NCBI RefSeq assembly: GCF_013385985.1
Contig: NZ_JACAOY010000012.1
Span: 124,001-188,000, forward strand
Origin: Pseudomonas sp. B6002
Lineage (GTDB): Bacteria; Pseudomonadota; Gammaproteobacteria; Pseudomonadales; Pseudomonadaceae
Direction of reading: 5' to 3'
Length of the DNA stretch: 64,000 nt
In this document: positions 6,778 to 18,121 of the stretch, one piece after another
Layout: each line of letters begins with the position of its first letter
Numbering within the stretch: position 1 is the stretch's first letter
Program-made: the position numbers and the translations under genes
Notes under the pieces: model-generated
Told to the model about the DNA's origin: nothing
Seen by the model: the letters and a program-made list of their open reading frames with translations, nothing else
The model's database searches: none

Positions 6778-8342
6778 TGAACCCATCGTTGACCGCCCCC
6801 ACCCTGCGTGGTGGCTTGAACCCCAGGCGCAAACGCCCGTCGATCTGGCTGCTGCTGCCAGTACTGTTGCTGGTAGGCCTTAGCCTGCTGCCGCTGGTGT
6901 ATGTCGGACTCAAGGCATGGCAAGCCGGCTGGACGCAGGCGCTGCACCTGCTGTGGCGGCCGTATGTCTTCGGGCTGCTGCGCAACACCTTGGCGCTGAT
7001 GGTCGGGGTCACGATCACATGCGGCGTGATCGGGCTGTCGCTGGCCTGGCTGCTGGAGCGCAGCAACCTGCCGGGGCGACGCATCTGGGGTGTGATTCTG
7101 TGCCTGCCGTTTGCGGTGCCGGCGTTTGTCAGCAGCTTTACCTGGGTGTCGCTCAGCGCCAGCTTTGAAGGCCTGTGCGGCGCGATCCTGGTGATGAGCC
7201 TGTCCAAATACCCGCTGGTGTTTCTGCCGGTGGCAGCGACATTGCGCAATCTTGACCCCTCCCTGGAAGAATCGGCCCGCACTTTGGGGCTGAATCGCTG
7301 GGGCGTGTTTTTCCGCATTACCCTGCCATTGCTATGGCCTTCGCTTCTGGCCGGAGCACTGTTGATCGCGCTGCACATGCTGGTGGAATTCGGCGCCCTG
7401 TCGATCATCGGCCTGCAGACCTTCACCACGGCGATCTACCAGCAATTCGAACTGGAATTCAGCAATGCCAACGCCGCGATGCTGTCGGCGGTGCTGCTGG
7501 TGATGTGCCTGACCCTGCTGTGGCTGGAGCTGCGCGTGCGCGGCAAAGGCCGACACGTGCGCATTGGCCAAGGCGCGGCGCGGCACGCCGAACAAGTACG
7601 GCTGGGCAAGTGGGCACCACTGGGGCAACTCTATTGTCTGGTGCTGGCGATCATCGGCAGCGGCATACCGCTGGGGATGCTCGGGTACTGGCTGGCCGTG
7701 GGTTCGTCGGCGGCGTTTCCGGTTGCCGAGATTGGTGAGGCGCTGCTGTCGTCACTGGCGCTGTCCCTGGGTGGCGCGGCGTTGTGCCTGGTGCTGGCGG
7801 TGCCCGTCGGGTTGTTGGTGGTGCGCTATAAAGGCCAACTGGCGATCTGGGCTGAACGCCTGCCTTACCTGTTGCACGCCCTGCCCGGCTTGGTGATTGC
7901 ACTGACGCTGGTGTATTTCGCCCTGCATTATGTGCCGGCGCTGTATCAGACGTCGGCACTACTATTGATCGCGTATGCGCTGCTGTTTTTGCCGCTGGCC
8001 CAGGCGCCGATTCGCACGGCACTGAACAAGGCCGCGCCACAACTGGAAGAAGCGGCACGCACACTGGGCGCATCGTCATTCAGTGCGTTTTGCCGGGTGA
8101 CGCTGCCGATTATCTTCCCGGCGCTGGGCGCTGCATTTGCACTGGTGTTTCTGGATGCGATGAAGGAATTGACTGCCACCTTGCTGCTGAGTCCGACGGG
8201 CCTCAATACCCTGGCGACAGCGGTGTGGGCGCATACCTCGAATGTGGAGTTCGCGGCGGCGGCGCCTTATGCGGCGTTGTTGATAGTGGTGTCGGGGTTG
8301 CCGGTGTATCTGCTGACGACGCGGATGTATTTGAGCCGCTGA
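6777..8342 (+). CDS. Iron ABC transporter permease (fused two-domain, FbpB/SfuB type)
   Basis: This 521-residue inner-membrane protein has about twelve predicted transmembrane segments arranged as two homologous halves. Each half carries the cytoplasmic EAA loop that contacts the ATPase: EESARTLGLNRWGVFFRITLP (about 165-185) and EEAARTLGASSFSAFCRVTLP (about 427-447). This duplicated layout is typical of FbpB/SfuB and CysTW-like iron permeases. Its ATG shares one base with the stop of the binding-protein gene (TGATG), so translation is coupled. The operon ends in a REP pair and no FbpC-like ATPase is present. The substrate is inferred from the neighbouring binding protein. Confidence 0.88.
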   Translation: MNPSLTAPTLRGGLNPRRKRPSIWLLLPVLLLVGLSLLPLVYVGLKAWQAGWTQALHLLWRPYVFGLLRNTLALMVGVTITCGVIGLSLAWLLERSNLPGRRIWGVILCLPFAVPAFVSSFTWVSLSASFEGLCGAILVMSLSKYPLVFLPVAATLRNLDPSLEESARTLGLNRWGVFFRITLPLLWPSLLAGALLIALHMLVEFGALSIIGLQTFTTAIYQQFELEFSNANAAMLSAVLLVMCLTLLWLELRVRGKGRHVRIGQGAARHAEQVRLGKWAPLGQLYCLVLAIIGSGIPLGMLGYWLAVGSSAAFPVAEIGEALLSSLALSLGGAALCLVLAVPVGLLVVRYKGQLAIWAERLPYLLHALPGLVIALTLVYFALHYVPALYQTSALLLIAYALLFLPLAQAPIRTALNKAAPQLEEAARTLGASSFSAFCRVTLPIIFPALGAAFALVFLDAMKELTATLLLSPTGLNTLATAVWAHTSNVEFAAAAPYAALLIVVSGLPVYLLTTRMYLSR

Positions 8343-8348
8343 TACCGC

Positions 8349-8413
8349 CATCGCCGGCAAGCCGGCTCCTACAGGTTATGCGCAATCCTTGTAGGAGCCG
8401 GCTTGCCGGCGAT
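8349..8413. repeat. REP pair, arms in reversed order
   Basis: CATCGCCGGCAAGCCGGC...TCCTACA is followed after 16 bases by its reverse complement beginning TGTAGGAGCCGGCTTGCC. Compared with most pairs in this window (TAGGAG outside), the arms are reversed, so the GGAG ends face each other. It separates the convergent iron permease and chemotaxis receptor genes and may help stop transcription. Confidence 0.88.
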
Positions 8414-8432
8414 GAGGCCAGACCAGGCAACG

Positions 8433-10367
8433 CTACGCCCTGAACTGCCCCAGACTCGCCTTCAACTGCGCCGCTAACCCATCCAGCACCTTGCCACTGG
8501 CCGTGGTCTCCACGACCGCCTGCGCCGCACGCTCGGCCTGGGCATGAATCACCTCGACCCGACCACGCACCGCATGGGCGCCCTGAGCCTGATGCTCGGC
8601 CGCACGCGTCGCCAAACCAATCGCCGCATGCACCTGCTCCACCGAAGCCTGCACCGTCTGCTGCAGGCGCACGCTGTCACGCAGCACCAGCAACCCTTCG
8701 CTGGCCTGGCGCCCGGCCTTGCCGATGGTTTCCACCGCCTCACGCGCACCTTGCTGCAACGCCACGATATGCGCCTGGATGTCGCCGGTCGAACTCTGGG
8801 TCTTGCTCGCCAGCGCACGCACTTCGTCCGCCACCACCGCAAAACCGCGCCCGGTCTCACCGGCACGCGCCGCCTCGATTGCCGCATTGAGGGCCAGCAG
8901 ATTGGTCTGCTCGGCGATGCCATGGATCACCGTCAACACCACTTCAATCTGCTCGCTTTGCTGCGCGAGCCGCTCGATCACTGTGGACCCGGCCTGCACC
9001 TGCCCCGCTAACGCTTCGATCAAGCTGCCGACTTCCGCCGAAGTGCGTGAGTTCTCATCCGTGGCCTGGCGAATATCCACCACCTGCTGCAACGCCGCCT
9101 GCATGGCGTGGCTTTCGGCCTGGGCCTCATCGGCCATCTGCGACAGCGCGCGCAGGCTCTCGGCCACTTCATCACGCTGCAAACCCGCCGCCGCATCGGC
9201 CCCAGCATTGCGCAGGGTCATCGCGCCGATTTCCACGCCGGTACGCTGGGCCACATCGCCCGCCTCACGCACGATCGGCTGCAACTTATCCACAAAGCGA
9301 TTGACGGCCGATGCCATGTCACCGATTTCGTCTTTGCTGCTGATCTGCACACGCTTGGTAAGATCGCCCTCGCCCGCCGCCAAGTCGTCCATGGCCGCGA
9401 TGAGCAGTTTCAAACGATTGACCACACGACGCCCCAGCACGATGGCGATCAGCAGCAACACACCAAAACCCACCAACGCCAAGCCCATGCCGATGCGCCA
9501 GCGCAAGGTGCCCGCGGCGTCCTGCACGGCGCTGGTGGTGTTGGCGGTCATCTGGGTGGCGGTGGCTTGCGCGGACTGCAGGCGCGCGCCCATGGCCGCA
9601 GCACTGTCGGCCGCTGCGCCCTTGAGGCTATCGCCAACCAATTGATCACCACTGGCGATCAGCGCAGTAAAACGCTTGTCCAGCGCAGCCAGATCAGCTT
9701 CCACCGCCGCAGTGGAAACACCCATGCGCACCTTGCCGATCTCCACGCCGTTGGGGCTGATGGACGCTTCGACGTAGAACACGGAAGGGTCATCTTTCGC
9801 CGCATCCAGCACTTTATCCAGAGCTCGGTCGCCCTTGCCCTTCTCCAGCAGCGCCTGGTTGATGGGGTTTTCACGGTTGAGGTAGCGGGTCAGATGCTCA
9901 CCCGCCGCGTCGTCATAGACCACGAACAGCACGTTGGGATTGCGCTGCGCACGCCGGGCAAACTCCGACAACGTCGGCACGTCGCTGTCCCACATGGCGC
10001 GGGGTGCCACCGAGGCCAGCAGCTGTGCCATGTCATTGGCAGAGTCTTTCAGGTCTTTTTCCAGGGTCGCACGCAGTTGCTTCTGCTCTTCCTGCAGGCG
10101 AGTCGAAAGCCCCGCAGTCAGGCGCTGACGTGTGCTGGTCGACAGGCTGTCCAGGCTGGACGTCACTTCCTTGCCGGCTTGCGCCAGCTCGCCAGAGAGT
10201 TTCTGGCTGTCGATACCCAGGCGATTGCCCAAATCCGCTTCCAACGCAGTGACGGTGCTCCGCGTCAGGGCGACGGCCACCAGCACTTGCACCAAAAGAG
10301 CGATACCTAGGGTAACGAACACCGGCCGCAATAGCCGGCTTTGTAACAATGAGAGAACGGCAGACAC
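8433..10367 (-). CDS. Methyl-accepting chemotaxis protein
   Basis: This 644-residue transmembrane receptor starts at GTG 10367, chosen because GGAGG lies eight bases upstream; longer in-frame ATG starts have no such site. TM1 is at about 10-32 ([19 protein letters not shown]). A periplasmic sensor region of about 260 residues follows, with Cache-like features ([32 protein letters not shown]), then TM2 near 295-318, a HAMP domain and the cytoplasmic signalling domain. The signalling tip [19 protein letters not shown] and [15 protein letters not shown] are perfectly recognisable. It should pass ligand signals to CheA/CheW; the ligand is unknown. No CheR-tethering pentapeptide is seen at the C-terminus (LGQFRA). 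Confidence 0.93.
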   Translation of the reverse strand: MSAVLSLLQSRLLRPVFVTLGIALLVQVLVAVALTRSTVTALEADLGNRLGIDSQKLSGELAQAGKEVTSSLDSLSTSTRQRLTAGLSTRLQEEQKQLRATLEKDLKDSANDMAQLLASVAPRAMWDSDVPTLSEFARRAQRNPNVLFVVYDDAAGEHLTRYLNRENPINQALLEKGKGDRALDKVLDAAKDDPSVFYVEASISPNGVEIGKVRMGVSTAAVEADLAALDKRFTALIASGDQLVGDSLKGAAADSAAAMGARLQSAQATATQMTANTTSAVQDAAGTLRWRIGMGLALVGFGVLLLIAIVLGRRVVNRLKLLIAAMDDLAAGEGDLTKRVQISSKDEIGDMASAVNRFVDKLQPIVREAGDVAQRTGVEIGAMTLRNAGADAAAGLQRDEVAESLRALSQMADEAQAESHAMQAALQQVVDIRQATDENSRTSAEVGSLIEALAGQVQAGSTVIERLAQQSEQIEVVLTVIHGIAEQTNLLALNAAIEAARAGETGRGFAVVADEVRALASKTQSSTGDIQAHIVALQQGAREAVETIGKAGRQASEGLLVLRDSVRLQQTVQASVEQVHAAIGLATRAAEHQAQGAHAVRGRVEVIHAQAERAAQAVVETTASGKVLDGLAAQLKASLGQFRA

Positions 10368-10461
10368 AGGGAATCCCTCCACCACGGGTGCCATTAATTT
10401 GATAGCACCGCGAAAGAAAGAACCATAGCAAGGGTCGTGCCGTTTGCCAGCCAGAAACGAC

Positions 10462-10485
10462 AAAGGGCTCCCGAAGGAGCCCTTT
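10462..10485 (-). terminator. Terminator of purA
   Basis: A perfect ten-base-pair stem, AAAGGGCTCC/GGAGCCCTTT, closes a four-base loop that reads TTCG on the minus strand, just after the purA stop. The stem ends in T residues on both strands, so it may act in both directions. Confidence 0.85.
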
Positions 10486-10506
10486 GCTTTCTACATCAAC
10501 AGCTTA

Positions 10507-11850
<1,344 letters not shown>

Positions 11851-13038
11851 TCAAGAAGCCAGTGGCGATACTTGCCAAAGCCCGTTCTGCAGAATCAATT
11901 GCTGGTCGCAGTCCGCTTCACGGGCGGCGGCCAATGGCTGCCCAGGCAACGCCTGGACGACACGCTGACCCTCACTGCGCAACTGGCAAACCCGCTGCCA
12001 GAGTGCTGCGTCCGTACTGTCGGGCATCCAGATGCCACCAGACGGTAGCTCGACCTCAGCACGCCCCAGGGTCACCAGGGTTTTCAAATCGGTAGAAAAG
12101 CCAGTCGCAGGACGCGCGCGACCGAAGTCAGCGCCGATATCGTCGTAACGACCGCCTTGGGCGATGGCTTGGCCAACACCCGGCACAAACACAGCGAACA
12201 CCACACCGGTGTGGTAGTGGTAACCGCGCAACTCACCCAGGTCAAAGTACAGCGGCAAGTCCGGGAACCGCGCCGACAACTGCTCGGCAATCGCCAGCAC
12301 GTCGTCCAGCGCAGCCAATACCGGCGCCGGCGCATTGGCCAGACGCTCGCGGGCGGCGACCAGCACTTCACGGCCACCGCACAGGTTCACCAGCGCACGC
12401 AGCATGTCAGCCAAGTCGGCAGGCACGCCAGCGGTCAGGGCGATCACTTCATCGATGGCCTTGCGTTGCAGGGCATCGAACAACTGTTGCTCCACTTCAC
12501 CGGACAAACCGGCCGCACGGGCCAGGCCACGGTAGATACCGACGTGGCCCAGGTCCATGTGCACATCCGGCACGTCGGCCAGTTGCAGCATGGCCAGCAT
12601 CAAGCTGATCACTTCAACGTCGCTGCTCGGGCTGGCGTCGCCGTACAACTCGGCGCCCAACTGGATCGGGCTGCGGGACGACGACAAGGCACGCGGCTGT
12701 GCATGCAGCACACTGCCGGCATAGCACAGGCGGCTCGGGCCTTCACGACGCAGGGTGTGCGCATCGATGCGCGCCACTTGCGGGGTGATGTCGGCACGGA
12801 AGCCCATTTGCCGGCCCGATTGCGGGTCGATGACCTTGAAGGTGCGCAGATCCAGGTCCTGGCCCGCGCCGGTCAGCAGGGATTCCAGGTACTCGATATG
12901 GGGGGTCACGACAAACTCGTAACCCCAGCTCTGGAACAGATCCAACACCTGCCGACGCGCTACTTCGATGCGCGCAGCTTCCGGTGGCAGTACTTCTTCG
13001 ATGCCATCTGGCAGCAGCCAGCGGTCTACCGTTGCCAT
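11851..13038 (-). CDS. hisZ: ATP phosphoribosyltransferase regulatory subunit
   Basis: This 395-residue protein is a histidyl-tRNA synthetase paralogue that lacks aminoacylation activity. It associates with the short-form HisG to give the histidine-sensitive first enzyme of histidine synthesis. Class II synthetase-like motifs are visible: [16 protein letters not shown] and [12 protein letters not shown] (motif 2-like), then [25 protein letters not shown] and [21 protein letters not shown]. The anticodon-binding domain of true HisS is replaced by a short C-terminal region. Its ATG has GGGGAA upstream. It forms a likely operon with purA. Confidence 0.95.
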   Translation of the reverse strand: MATVDRWLLPDGIEEVLPPEAARIEVARRQVLDLFQSWGYEFVVTPHIEYLESLLTGAGQDLDLRTFKVIDPQSGRQMGFRADITPQVARIDAHTLRREGPSRLCYAGSVLHAQPRALSSSRSPIQLGAELYGDASPSSDVEVISLMLAMLQLADVPDVHMDLGHVGIYRGLARAAGLSGEVEQQLFDALQRKAIDEVIALTAGVPADLADMLRALVNLCGGREVLVAARERLANAPAPVLAALDDVLAIAEQLSARFPDLPLYFDLGELRGYHYHTGVVFAVFVPGVGQAIAQGGRYDDIGADFGRARPATGFSTDLKTLVTLGRAEVELPSGGIWMPDSTDAALWQRVCQLRSEGQRVVQALPGQPLAAAREADCDQQLILQNGLWQVSPLAS

Positions 13039-13342
13039 TACGCCATTCCCCTATGATCCGGGCGGCCAGCCCTCGGCCGAGCCTTGAGTGAAGCAGAAAA
13101 TGCCCGGCCCCTGCATAAACAACGCGCAAGAACGACGTGACGAATGGCCTGCTAGCGGCCTCGTCGGGCACTTTCCTCGAAAAACCTGTGGCGTCTGCGC
13201 GGCCAAACAACAATCAAACATGCAGACGCAAAAAAGCCGGGAATTTCCCGGCTGCCGCATCATACACCCGTTTTCTGAAAGGATCACCCCGCCAGGCGTT
13301 TTAGCCGCCCGACGGAGTGGGTCCTACACAGTGACGAGCTGA
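13039..13342. other. Intergenic stretch between hisZ and hflC
   Basis: This 304-base gap holds the terminator of the hfl operon at 13230-13252 and presumably the hisZ promoter. A 78-codon open frame here has no family resemblance and is probably not a gene. In P. aeruginosa, as I recall, a small DUF2065 membrane-protein gene occupies this position; I find no such hydrophobic frame here. Confidence 0.6.
13230..13252 (-). terminator. Terminator of the hfl operon
   Basis: On the minus strand AGCCGGG, a five-base loop and CCCGGCT are followed by a T run. It lies about 90 bases after the hflC stop and would end the amiB-mutL-miaA-hfq-hflXKC transcript. Confidence 0.8.
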
Positions 13343-14209
13343 TTACTTGGCTTTTTCCAGGTAGCGGAAGAAATCACTACTTGGGTCCAGCACCATGACG
13401 TCGGTTTTGTTCGCGAAGCTTTCACGGTAGGCACGCAGGCTACGGTAGAACGCGTAGAACTCCTGGTCCTGGCCGTAGGCCTTGGCGTAGATCGCCGCGG
13501 CTTGAGCATCGCCATCACCACGGGCCTCTTCAGACTCGCGATAGGCTTCGGCCAGCAGTACACGGCGCTGACGGTCGGCATCCGCACGGATACCTTCAGC
13601 CAGTTCGTTACCCTTGGCGCGGTGCTCACGGGCCTCACGCTCACGCTCGGTGCTCATACGCTCGAACACGCTGCGGTTCACTTCTTTCGGCAGGTCGATG
13701 GCCTTGACCCGGACATCGATCACTTCGATGCCCAGCTCTTTTTCCGCCATGGTGTTCAGCGAACGCGTGATGTCAGCCATCAGCGCGTCACGTTCACCGG
13801 AGACCACCTCGTGCAGGGTGCGCTTACCAAACTGGTCACGCAGGCCCGATTCCAGACGGCGCGACAGACGCTCGTCGGCAATCTGCTTGAGGCCGGAAGT
13901 CGCGGTGTAGAAACGCTCGGCGTCCTTGACGCGCCACTTGGCGTAAGCGTCAACCATCACGGCTTTCTTTTCCAGGGTCAGGAAGCGTTGTGTCGGTGCA
14001 TCCAGCGTCATCAGGCGGCCGTCGAACTTGCGCACCTGGTTAACGTAAGGGACCTTCACATGCAAACCTGGCTGGACATCCGCCTGCACCACACGACCGA
14101 ATTGCAGCAACACCGCGCGCTCGGTCTGAGACACGATGTAGAAGCAGTTCCAGGCAGCGATGACCACGACGACACCCACAATCAGGGCTGTCAGCGATTT
14201 ATTGCTCAT
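13343..14209 (-). CDS. hflC: Protease modulator HflC
   Basis: This 288-residue inner-membrane SPFH/band 7 protein forms with HflK a large periplasmic-facing complex around FtsH that limits its proteolytic activity. The N-terminal TM helix is at about 5-25 (LTALIVGVVVVIAAWNCFYIV). The band 7 core begins with QTERAVLLQFGRVV and is followed by the charged helical region EREREAREHRAKGNELAEGIRADADRQRRVLLAEAYRESEEARGDGDAQAA typical of the family. The start ATG at 14209 overlaps the hflK stop by one base (TGATG). It is the last gene of the operon, ahead of a terminator. Confidence 0.96.
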   Translation of the reverse strand: MSNKSLTALIVGVVVVIAAWNCFYIVSQTERAVLLQFGRVVQADVQPGLHVKVPYVNQVRKFDGRLMTLDAPTQRFLTLEKKAVMVDAYAKWRVKDAERFYTATSGLKQIADERLSRRLESGLRDQFGKRTLHEVVSGERDALMADITRSLNTMAEKELGIEVIDVRVKAIDLPKEVNRSVFERMSTEREREAREHRAKGNELAEGIRADADRQRRVLLAEAYRESEEARGDGDAQAAAIYAKAYGQDQEFYAFYRSLRAYRESFANKTDVMVLDPSSDFFRYLEKAK

Positions 14210-15384
14210 CAACGACTCTCCCTGGTACGTGTTTGCTGTTGCAGCAAGTCAGCGGCCGCACGGGCGCTCGCTTCATTGGCAGCGGCATTCGAACTGGTGG
14301 ACGGCGCGCTGGTACCGCTACGGCCCCCTTCGATCATCTTGTCCAGCGGCAGGTACAGCAGGTTGTTCTGCCCACCCTTGCTGCCGGTCACGAGAACCTT
14401 GCTGGTGTTGCTGAAGACTTCCTGCATGGTGTCCAGGTACAGACGCTCACGGGTCACTTCAGGTGCCTTGCGGTACTCGGCGACCAGCTTGGTGAAGCGA
14501 TCCGCCTCACCCTTGGCGCGGGAGACCACTTCGTCGCGGTAACCGTTGGCATCCTCGAGGATACGCTGGGCCTGACCACGGGCTTCCGGCACGACGCCGT
14601 TGGCGTAGGTTTCAGCCTGGTTGCGCGAACGCTGCTCGTCTTCACGGGCGCGGATCACATCATCGAAGGCTTCCTGCACTTCACGCGGTGCCGCTGCGCT
14701 CTGTACGTTCACCTGGGTAACGGTGATGCCGGTGCGGTAGGTATCGAGGAACCGTTGCAGGCGCTCCTTGATTTCGCTGGCCATCAATTCACGACCTTCC
14801 GTCAGCACCTGGTCCATCGCGGTAGAACCGACGACATGGCGCAGGGCGCTTTCGGTAGCGTGTTGCAGGCTGATTTCCGGCTGATCAACGTTCAGCACGA
14901 AGTCCTGCAGGTTGCTGATCTTGTACTGCACGGTCAGCGGCACTTCGACGATGTTCTCGTCTTCGGTCAGCATCTGGCCCTGCTTGGTGTAGGCACGCTC
15001 ACGCGTGACGTTCTCCATGTACTTCTTGTCGATCGGCGGGAAATAGATGTTCAGGCCCGGCCCGACCGTCTCATAGTACTTGCCGAAGCGCAGCACCACG
15101 GCTTGCTCCTGCTCGTCCACGACGTACACGGCGCTGTATAGCCAAACGGCCGCCAGCACGACAAGGCCCAGGCCCAACAGGCCATAGCCACCGCCCTTGC
15201 CTGTGCGACCGCCGTCGTCACCACCACGTTTTTTTCCACCACCGAACAACCCATTCAGGCTTTCCTGCAGCTTTCGGAAGGCCTCGTCGAGATCTGGTGG
15301 CCCCTTGCGGTCGCCATTATTGCGGCGTTTACCACCCCAAGGATCCTGATTATTCGAGTTGCCACCCGGCTCATTCCAAGCCAT
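14209..15384 (-). CDS. hflK: FtsH protease activity modulator HflK
   Basis: This 391-residue partner of HflC starts at ATG 15384 with GGAG upstream, giving the usual MAWNEPGGN opening. A Gly/Asn/Arg-rich cytoplasmic N-terminus (1-75, with GGKKRGGDDGG) precedes one TM helix at about 68-90 (YGLLGLGLVVLAAVWLYSAVYVV). The SPFH domain starts DEQEQAVVLRFGKY. The long helical segment includes EAFDDVIRAREDEQRSRNQAETYANGVVPEARGQAQRIL. The C-terminal tail is Ser/Ala-rich. It sits 96 bases after hflX and overlaps hflC by one base. Confidence 0.96.
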   Translation of the reverse strand: MAWNEPGGNSNNQDPWGGKRRNNGDRKGPPDLDEAFRKLQESLNGLFGGGKKRGGDDGGRTGKGGGYGLLGLGLVVLAAVWLYSAVYVVDEQEQAVVLRFGKYYETVGPGLNIYFPPIDKKYMENVTRERAYTKQGQMLTEDENIVEVPLTVQYKISNLQDFVLNVDQPEISLQHATESALRHVVGSTAMDQVLTEGRELMASEIKERLQRFLDTYRTGITVTQVNVQSAAAPREVQEAFDDVIRAREDEQRSRNQAETYANGVVPEARGQAQRILEDANGYRDEVVSRAKGEADRFTKLVAEYRKAPEVTRERLYLDTMQEVFSNTSKVLVTGSKGGQNNLLYLPLDKMIEGGRSGTSAPSTSSNAAANEASARAAADLLQQQTRTRESR

Positions 15385-15480
15385 AGCGCTCTCCATCTGA
15401 TAAAGCAAAGACGCACCCACGGCGCGCCGACCAATGCTACAGAATGCCTGCTACTGCGGCACAACCGCTTTCGGAGGCTT

Positions 15481-16782
15481 TTATTGCAAAGTGTGTTGTT
15501 CGATGAACTCTGTCGGCACCACGCCTTCACGGCTGACCAGCCGATTCAGCTCCGAGCGCGGCAATCGAACGGCCAGCAAGCTGACACCTTCTTCGTCGTG
15601 TTCTTCTTTCTGTACCGCGCCCAACTCGAAAAACTGTGCACGCAGTCGAGCAAAACGCTGGGGCAAGCGCAAGGTGCCGACGAACAAATCACTGCCGAGC
15701 AGTTCGGCAATCGCTTGTTCGAGCAGCTCCAAACCACTGCCATCACGCGCCGACAGCCAGACCCGTTGGGGCTTGCCGCTTTCGTCGCGCTGGATTTGTG
15801 GCTCAACGCCTTCAAGCAAATCGAGTTTGTTATAGACCTCGAGGATCGGCAAGTCCTGGGCCCCAATCTCACCCAATACCAGCATCACCTGCTCGATCTG
15901 CAACATGCGATCCGGTTCGGCCGCATCGATCACGTGCAACAGCAGGTCGGAATTGCTCGACTCTTCGAGCGTAGACCGAAATGCCTCGACCAGCTTGTGG
16001 GGCAAGTGACGGATGAAACCCACCGTGTCCGCCAGGACAATCGGCCCAAGGTCAGCCAGGTCCAGACGGCGCAAGGTCGGATCAAGGGTGGCGAAGAGTT
16101 GGTCGGCCGCATACACGTCGGACTTGGTCACGTTGTTGAACAGCGTGGATTTGCCGGCGTTGGTATAGCCCACCAGGGAAACGGTCGGGATATCCGCGCG
16201 GGAACGGCCGCGGCGCGATTGCTCGCGCTGGCTGCGCACTTTCTCCAGGCGGCCCTTGATCTGGCGCAGGCGAACCCGCAGCAGTCGACGGTCGGTTTCC
16301 AACTGGGTTTCACCCGGACCGCGCATGCCGATACCGCCACCTTGACGCTCAAGGTGAGTCCAGCCACGAACCAGCCGGGTGCTCATGTGGTCAAGCTGGG
16401 CCAGTTCTACCTGGAGCTTGCCTTCGTGAGTACGGGCGCGTTGGGCGAAAATATCGAGGATCAGGCCGGTACGGTCGATCACGCGACACTCGAAAACACG
16501 TTCGAGGTTACGTTCCTGACTGGGCGTGAGGGTGTGATTGAAGATCACCAGATCGGCTTCTTCGGCATGAACCAGGTCGCGCAGTTCCTCGACCTTGCCG
16601 CTGCCAATCAGGAATTTGGCGGTTGGCCGATGACGCGGTACGTTAAAAAACGCAACGGTCTCGGCGCCGGCCGAATTTGCCAACTCCTGAAACTCCTGCG
16701 GATCTTCGCGCGCCTCAGGGTCCTGTCCATCCAAGTGAACGAGGATGACTCGCTCACCACCACCGTGGCGCTCAAAGAACAA
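15481..16782 (-). CDS. hflX: Ribosome-rescue GTPase HflX
   Basis: This 433-residue Obg-HflX family GTPase splits stalled or heat-damaged 70S ribosomes. The start is a TTG at 16782 behind AGGAG, giving MFFERHGGGERVILVHLDG; there is no suitable ATG nearby. The N-terminal HflX domain runs to about 190. The G domain follows with G1 GYTNAGKSTLFN, G3 DTVGF and G4 NKLD. The conserved glycine-rich loop GGGIGMRGPGETQLE is intact. It follows hfq by 12 bases and precedes hflK. The rare start may keep expression low relative to hfq. Confidence 0.95.
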   Translation of the reverse strand: MFFERHGGGERVILVHLDGQDPEAREDPQEFQELANSAGAETVAFFNVPRHRPTAKFLIGSGKVEELRDLVHAEEADLVIFNHTLTPSQERNLERVFECRVIDRTGLILDIFAQRARTHEGKLQVELAQLDHMSTRLVRGWTHLERQGGGIGMRGPGETQLETDRRLLRVRLRQIKGRLEKVRSQREQSRRGRSRADIPTVSLVGYTNAGKSTLFNNVTKSDVYAADQLFATLDPTLRRLDLADLGPIVLADTVGFIRHLPHKLVEAFRSTLEESSNSDLLLHVIDAAEPDRMLQIEQVMLVLGEIGAQDLPILEVYNKLDLLEGVEPQIQRDESGKPQRVWLSARDGSGLELLEQAIAELLGSDLFVGTLRLPQRFARLRAQFFELGAVQKEEHDEEGVSLLAVRLPRSELNRLVSREGVVPTEFIEQHTLQ

Positions 16783-16794
16783 AGGAGACTCCTA

Positions 16795-17055
16795 TCAGGC
16801 GTTACCTGGCTCAGCGTCAGCTGCATCATCACCGGTAGCGCTAGGCAGACGGATTGGACGGACTGGAACGACTGTCGAGATAGCGTGCTTGTAAACCATC
16901 TGGCTGACGGTGTTCTTCAGCAGAATCACGAACTGGTCGAACGACTCGATCGTGCCTTGCAGCTTGATACCGTTGACCAGATAGATGGAAACCCCCACTT
17001 TCTCTTTACGTAAAGTATTCAAGTAAGGGTCTTGTAGCGAATGCCCTTTTGACAT
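16795..17055 (-). CDS. hfq: RNA chaperone Hfq
   Basis: This 86-residue Sm-like protein forms hexamers that pair small RNAs with mRNAs; in pseudomonads it also works with Crc in catabolite repression. Start ATG 17055 has AAGGAG upstream and gives [20 protein letters not shown]. The Sm1 motif ([27 protein letters not shown]) and Sm2 motif ([10 protein letters not shown]) are complete, and the acidic tail is short as usual in Pseudomonas. It lies between miaA and hflX, the classic order, with a candidate promoter of its own in the gap after miaA. Confidence 0.98.
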   Translation of the reverse strand: MSKGHSLQDPYLNTLRKEKVGVSIYLVNGIKLQGTIESFDQFVILLKNTVSQMVYKHAISTVVPVRPIRLPSATGDDAADAEPGNA

Positions 17056-17097
17056 GTGCCGCACTCCTTTAAGGATCAATAATAAAAAATCGGAAAA

Positions 17098-17126
17098 TAG
17101 ATAGCTTATGGCCGTCACACCCCCAA
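17098..17126 (-). promoter_or_regulatory. Candidate internal promoter ahead of hfq
   Basis: On the minus strand TTGGGG (17121-17126) and TATCTA (17098-17103) are 17 bases apart in the 94-base gap between miaA and hfq. The -10 match is weak. An hfq promoter within or after miaA is known in E. coli, so the position is plausible. Confidence 0.35.
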
Positions 17127-17149
17127 GGATAGACGGCAATTGCAAGGAC

Positions 17150-18121
17150 TCAGCTCAATATGGAGACCGTTCCCAAGTATTTCAAGGCGCGTGACAGATT
17201 GTCGCTGTCCAGGCTGTCCAGCCAGTGCAAATCGCTCCAGCTGCGCAACCAGGTGAACTGGCGTTTCGCCAATTGGCGCGTGGCAATGATGCCGCGCTCC
17301 TGCATTTCGGCTGACGTCAGCTTGCCATCCAGATGATCCCAGACTTGGCGGTAGCCTACAGCACGTATCGAAGGTAACCCTGGATGCAGGTCACCTCTGG
17401 AACGCAGAGCTACGACCTCGTCCACAAACCCCTGTTCCAACATAATTGTGAATCTTTGTGCAATTCGTTCATGCAGCACCTGGCGATCTGCCGGAGCGAT
17501 GGCCAGATTCGCCACAGTATAGGGCAATTGTGACGCGCCAGATGCGGCTACATCAGCACTTTGCGCACTTTGTTTCAGCCGATGTTCAGTCATGGTCTGC
17601 CCGCTCACCCGCCAGACTTCCAGGGCGCGCGTCAGGCGCTGGGGGTCATTGGGGTGAATACGGGCAGCGGACACCGGATCTACCGCAGCCAACTGATCGT
17701 GCAGGGCCTGCCAGCCAAGTCGTGCAGCCTCTTCTTCAAGCTCGGCGCGCACTTGGGCGTCGGCGGGCGGCATATCGGCCAACCCTTCCTGCAAAGCCTT
17801 GTAGTAGAGCATCGTGCCGCCCACCAGCAGCGGGATATTGCCGCGCGCGGTGATCTCGGCCATGGCCGCCAGGGCATCGGTACGAAAATCCGCCGCCGAA
17901 TAGCTCTCGGACGGGTCGATGATGTCGATCAGCTTGTGCGGATACTGGGCCAGCAGCGCTTTGGACGGCTTGGCCGTGCCAATGTCCATGTCCCGGTAAA
18001 CCAGGGCAGAGTCGACACTGATCAGCTCGCACGGCAGCACCTTGGTCAGCTCGATCGCCAGGTCGGTCTTGCCGGCGGCCGTGGGGCCCATCAGGAAGAT
18101 GGCGGGGGGCAAGGCACTCAT
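17150..18121 (-). CDS. miaA: tRNA dimethylallyltransferase
   Basis: This 323-residue enzyme transfers a dimethylallyl group to A37 of tRNAs reading UNN codons, the first step toward ms2i6A. Start ATG 18121 overlaps the mutL stop by one base (TGATG) and gives [25 protein letters not shown], with the P loop GPTAAGKT. Other family motifs are [50 protein letters not shown] and [19 protein letters not shown] near the C-terminus. It lies between mutL and hfq in the conserved operon. The length is typical. Confidence 0.97.
   Translation of the reverse strand: MSALPPAIFLMGPTAAGKTDLAIELTKVLPCELISVDSALVYRDMDIGTAKPSKALLAQYPHKLIDIIDPSESYSAADFRTDALAAMAEITARGNIPLLVGGTMLYYKALQEGLADMPPADAQVRAELEEEAARLGWQALHDQLAAVDPVSAARIHPNDPQRLTRALEVWRVSGQTMTEHRLKQSAQSADVAASGASQLPYTVANLAIAPADRQVLHERIAQRFTIMLEQGFVDEVVALRSRGDLHPGLPSIRAVGYRQVWDHLDGKLTSAEMQERGIIATRQLAKRQFTWLRSWSDLHWLDSLDSDNLSRALKYLGTVSILS

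Noticed and set aside
13051-13287. 78-codon frame between hisZ and hflC
   Set aside because: Covers a terminator hairpin, has no ribosome binding site worth noting and no family resemblance.
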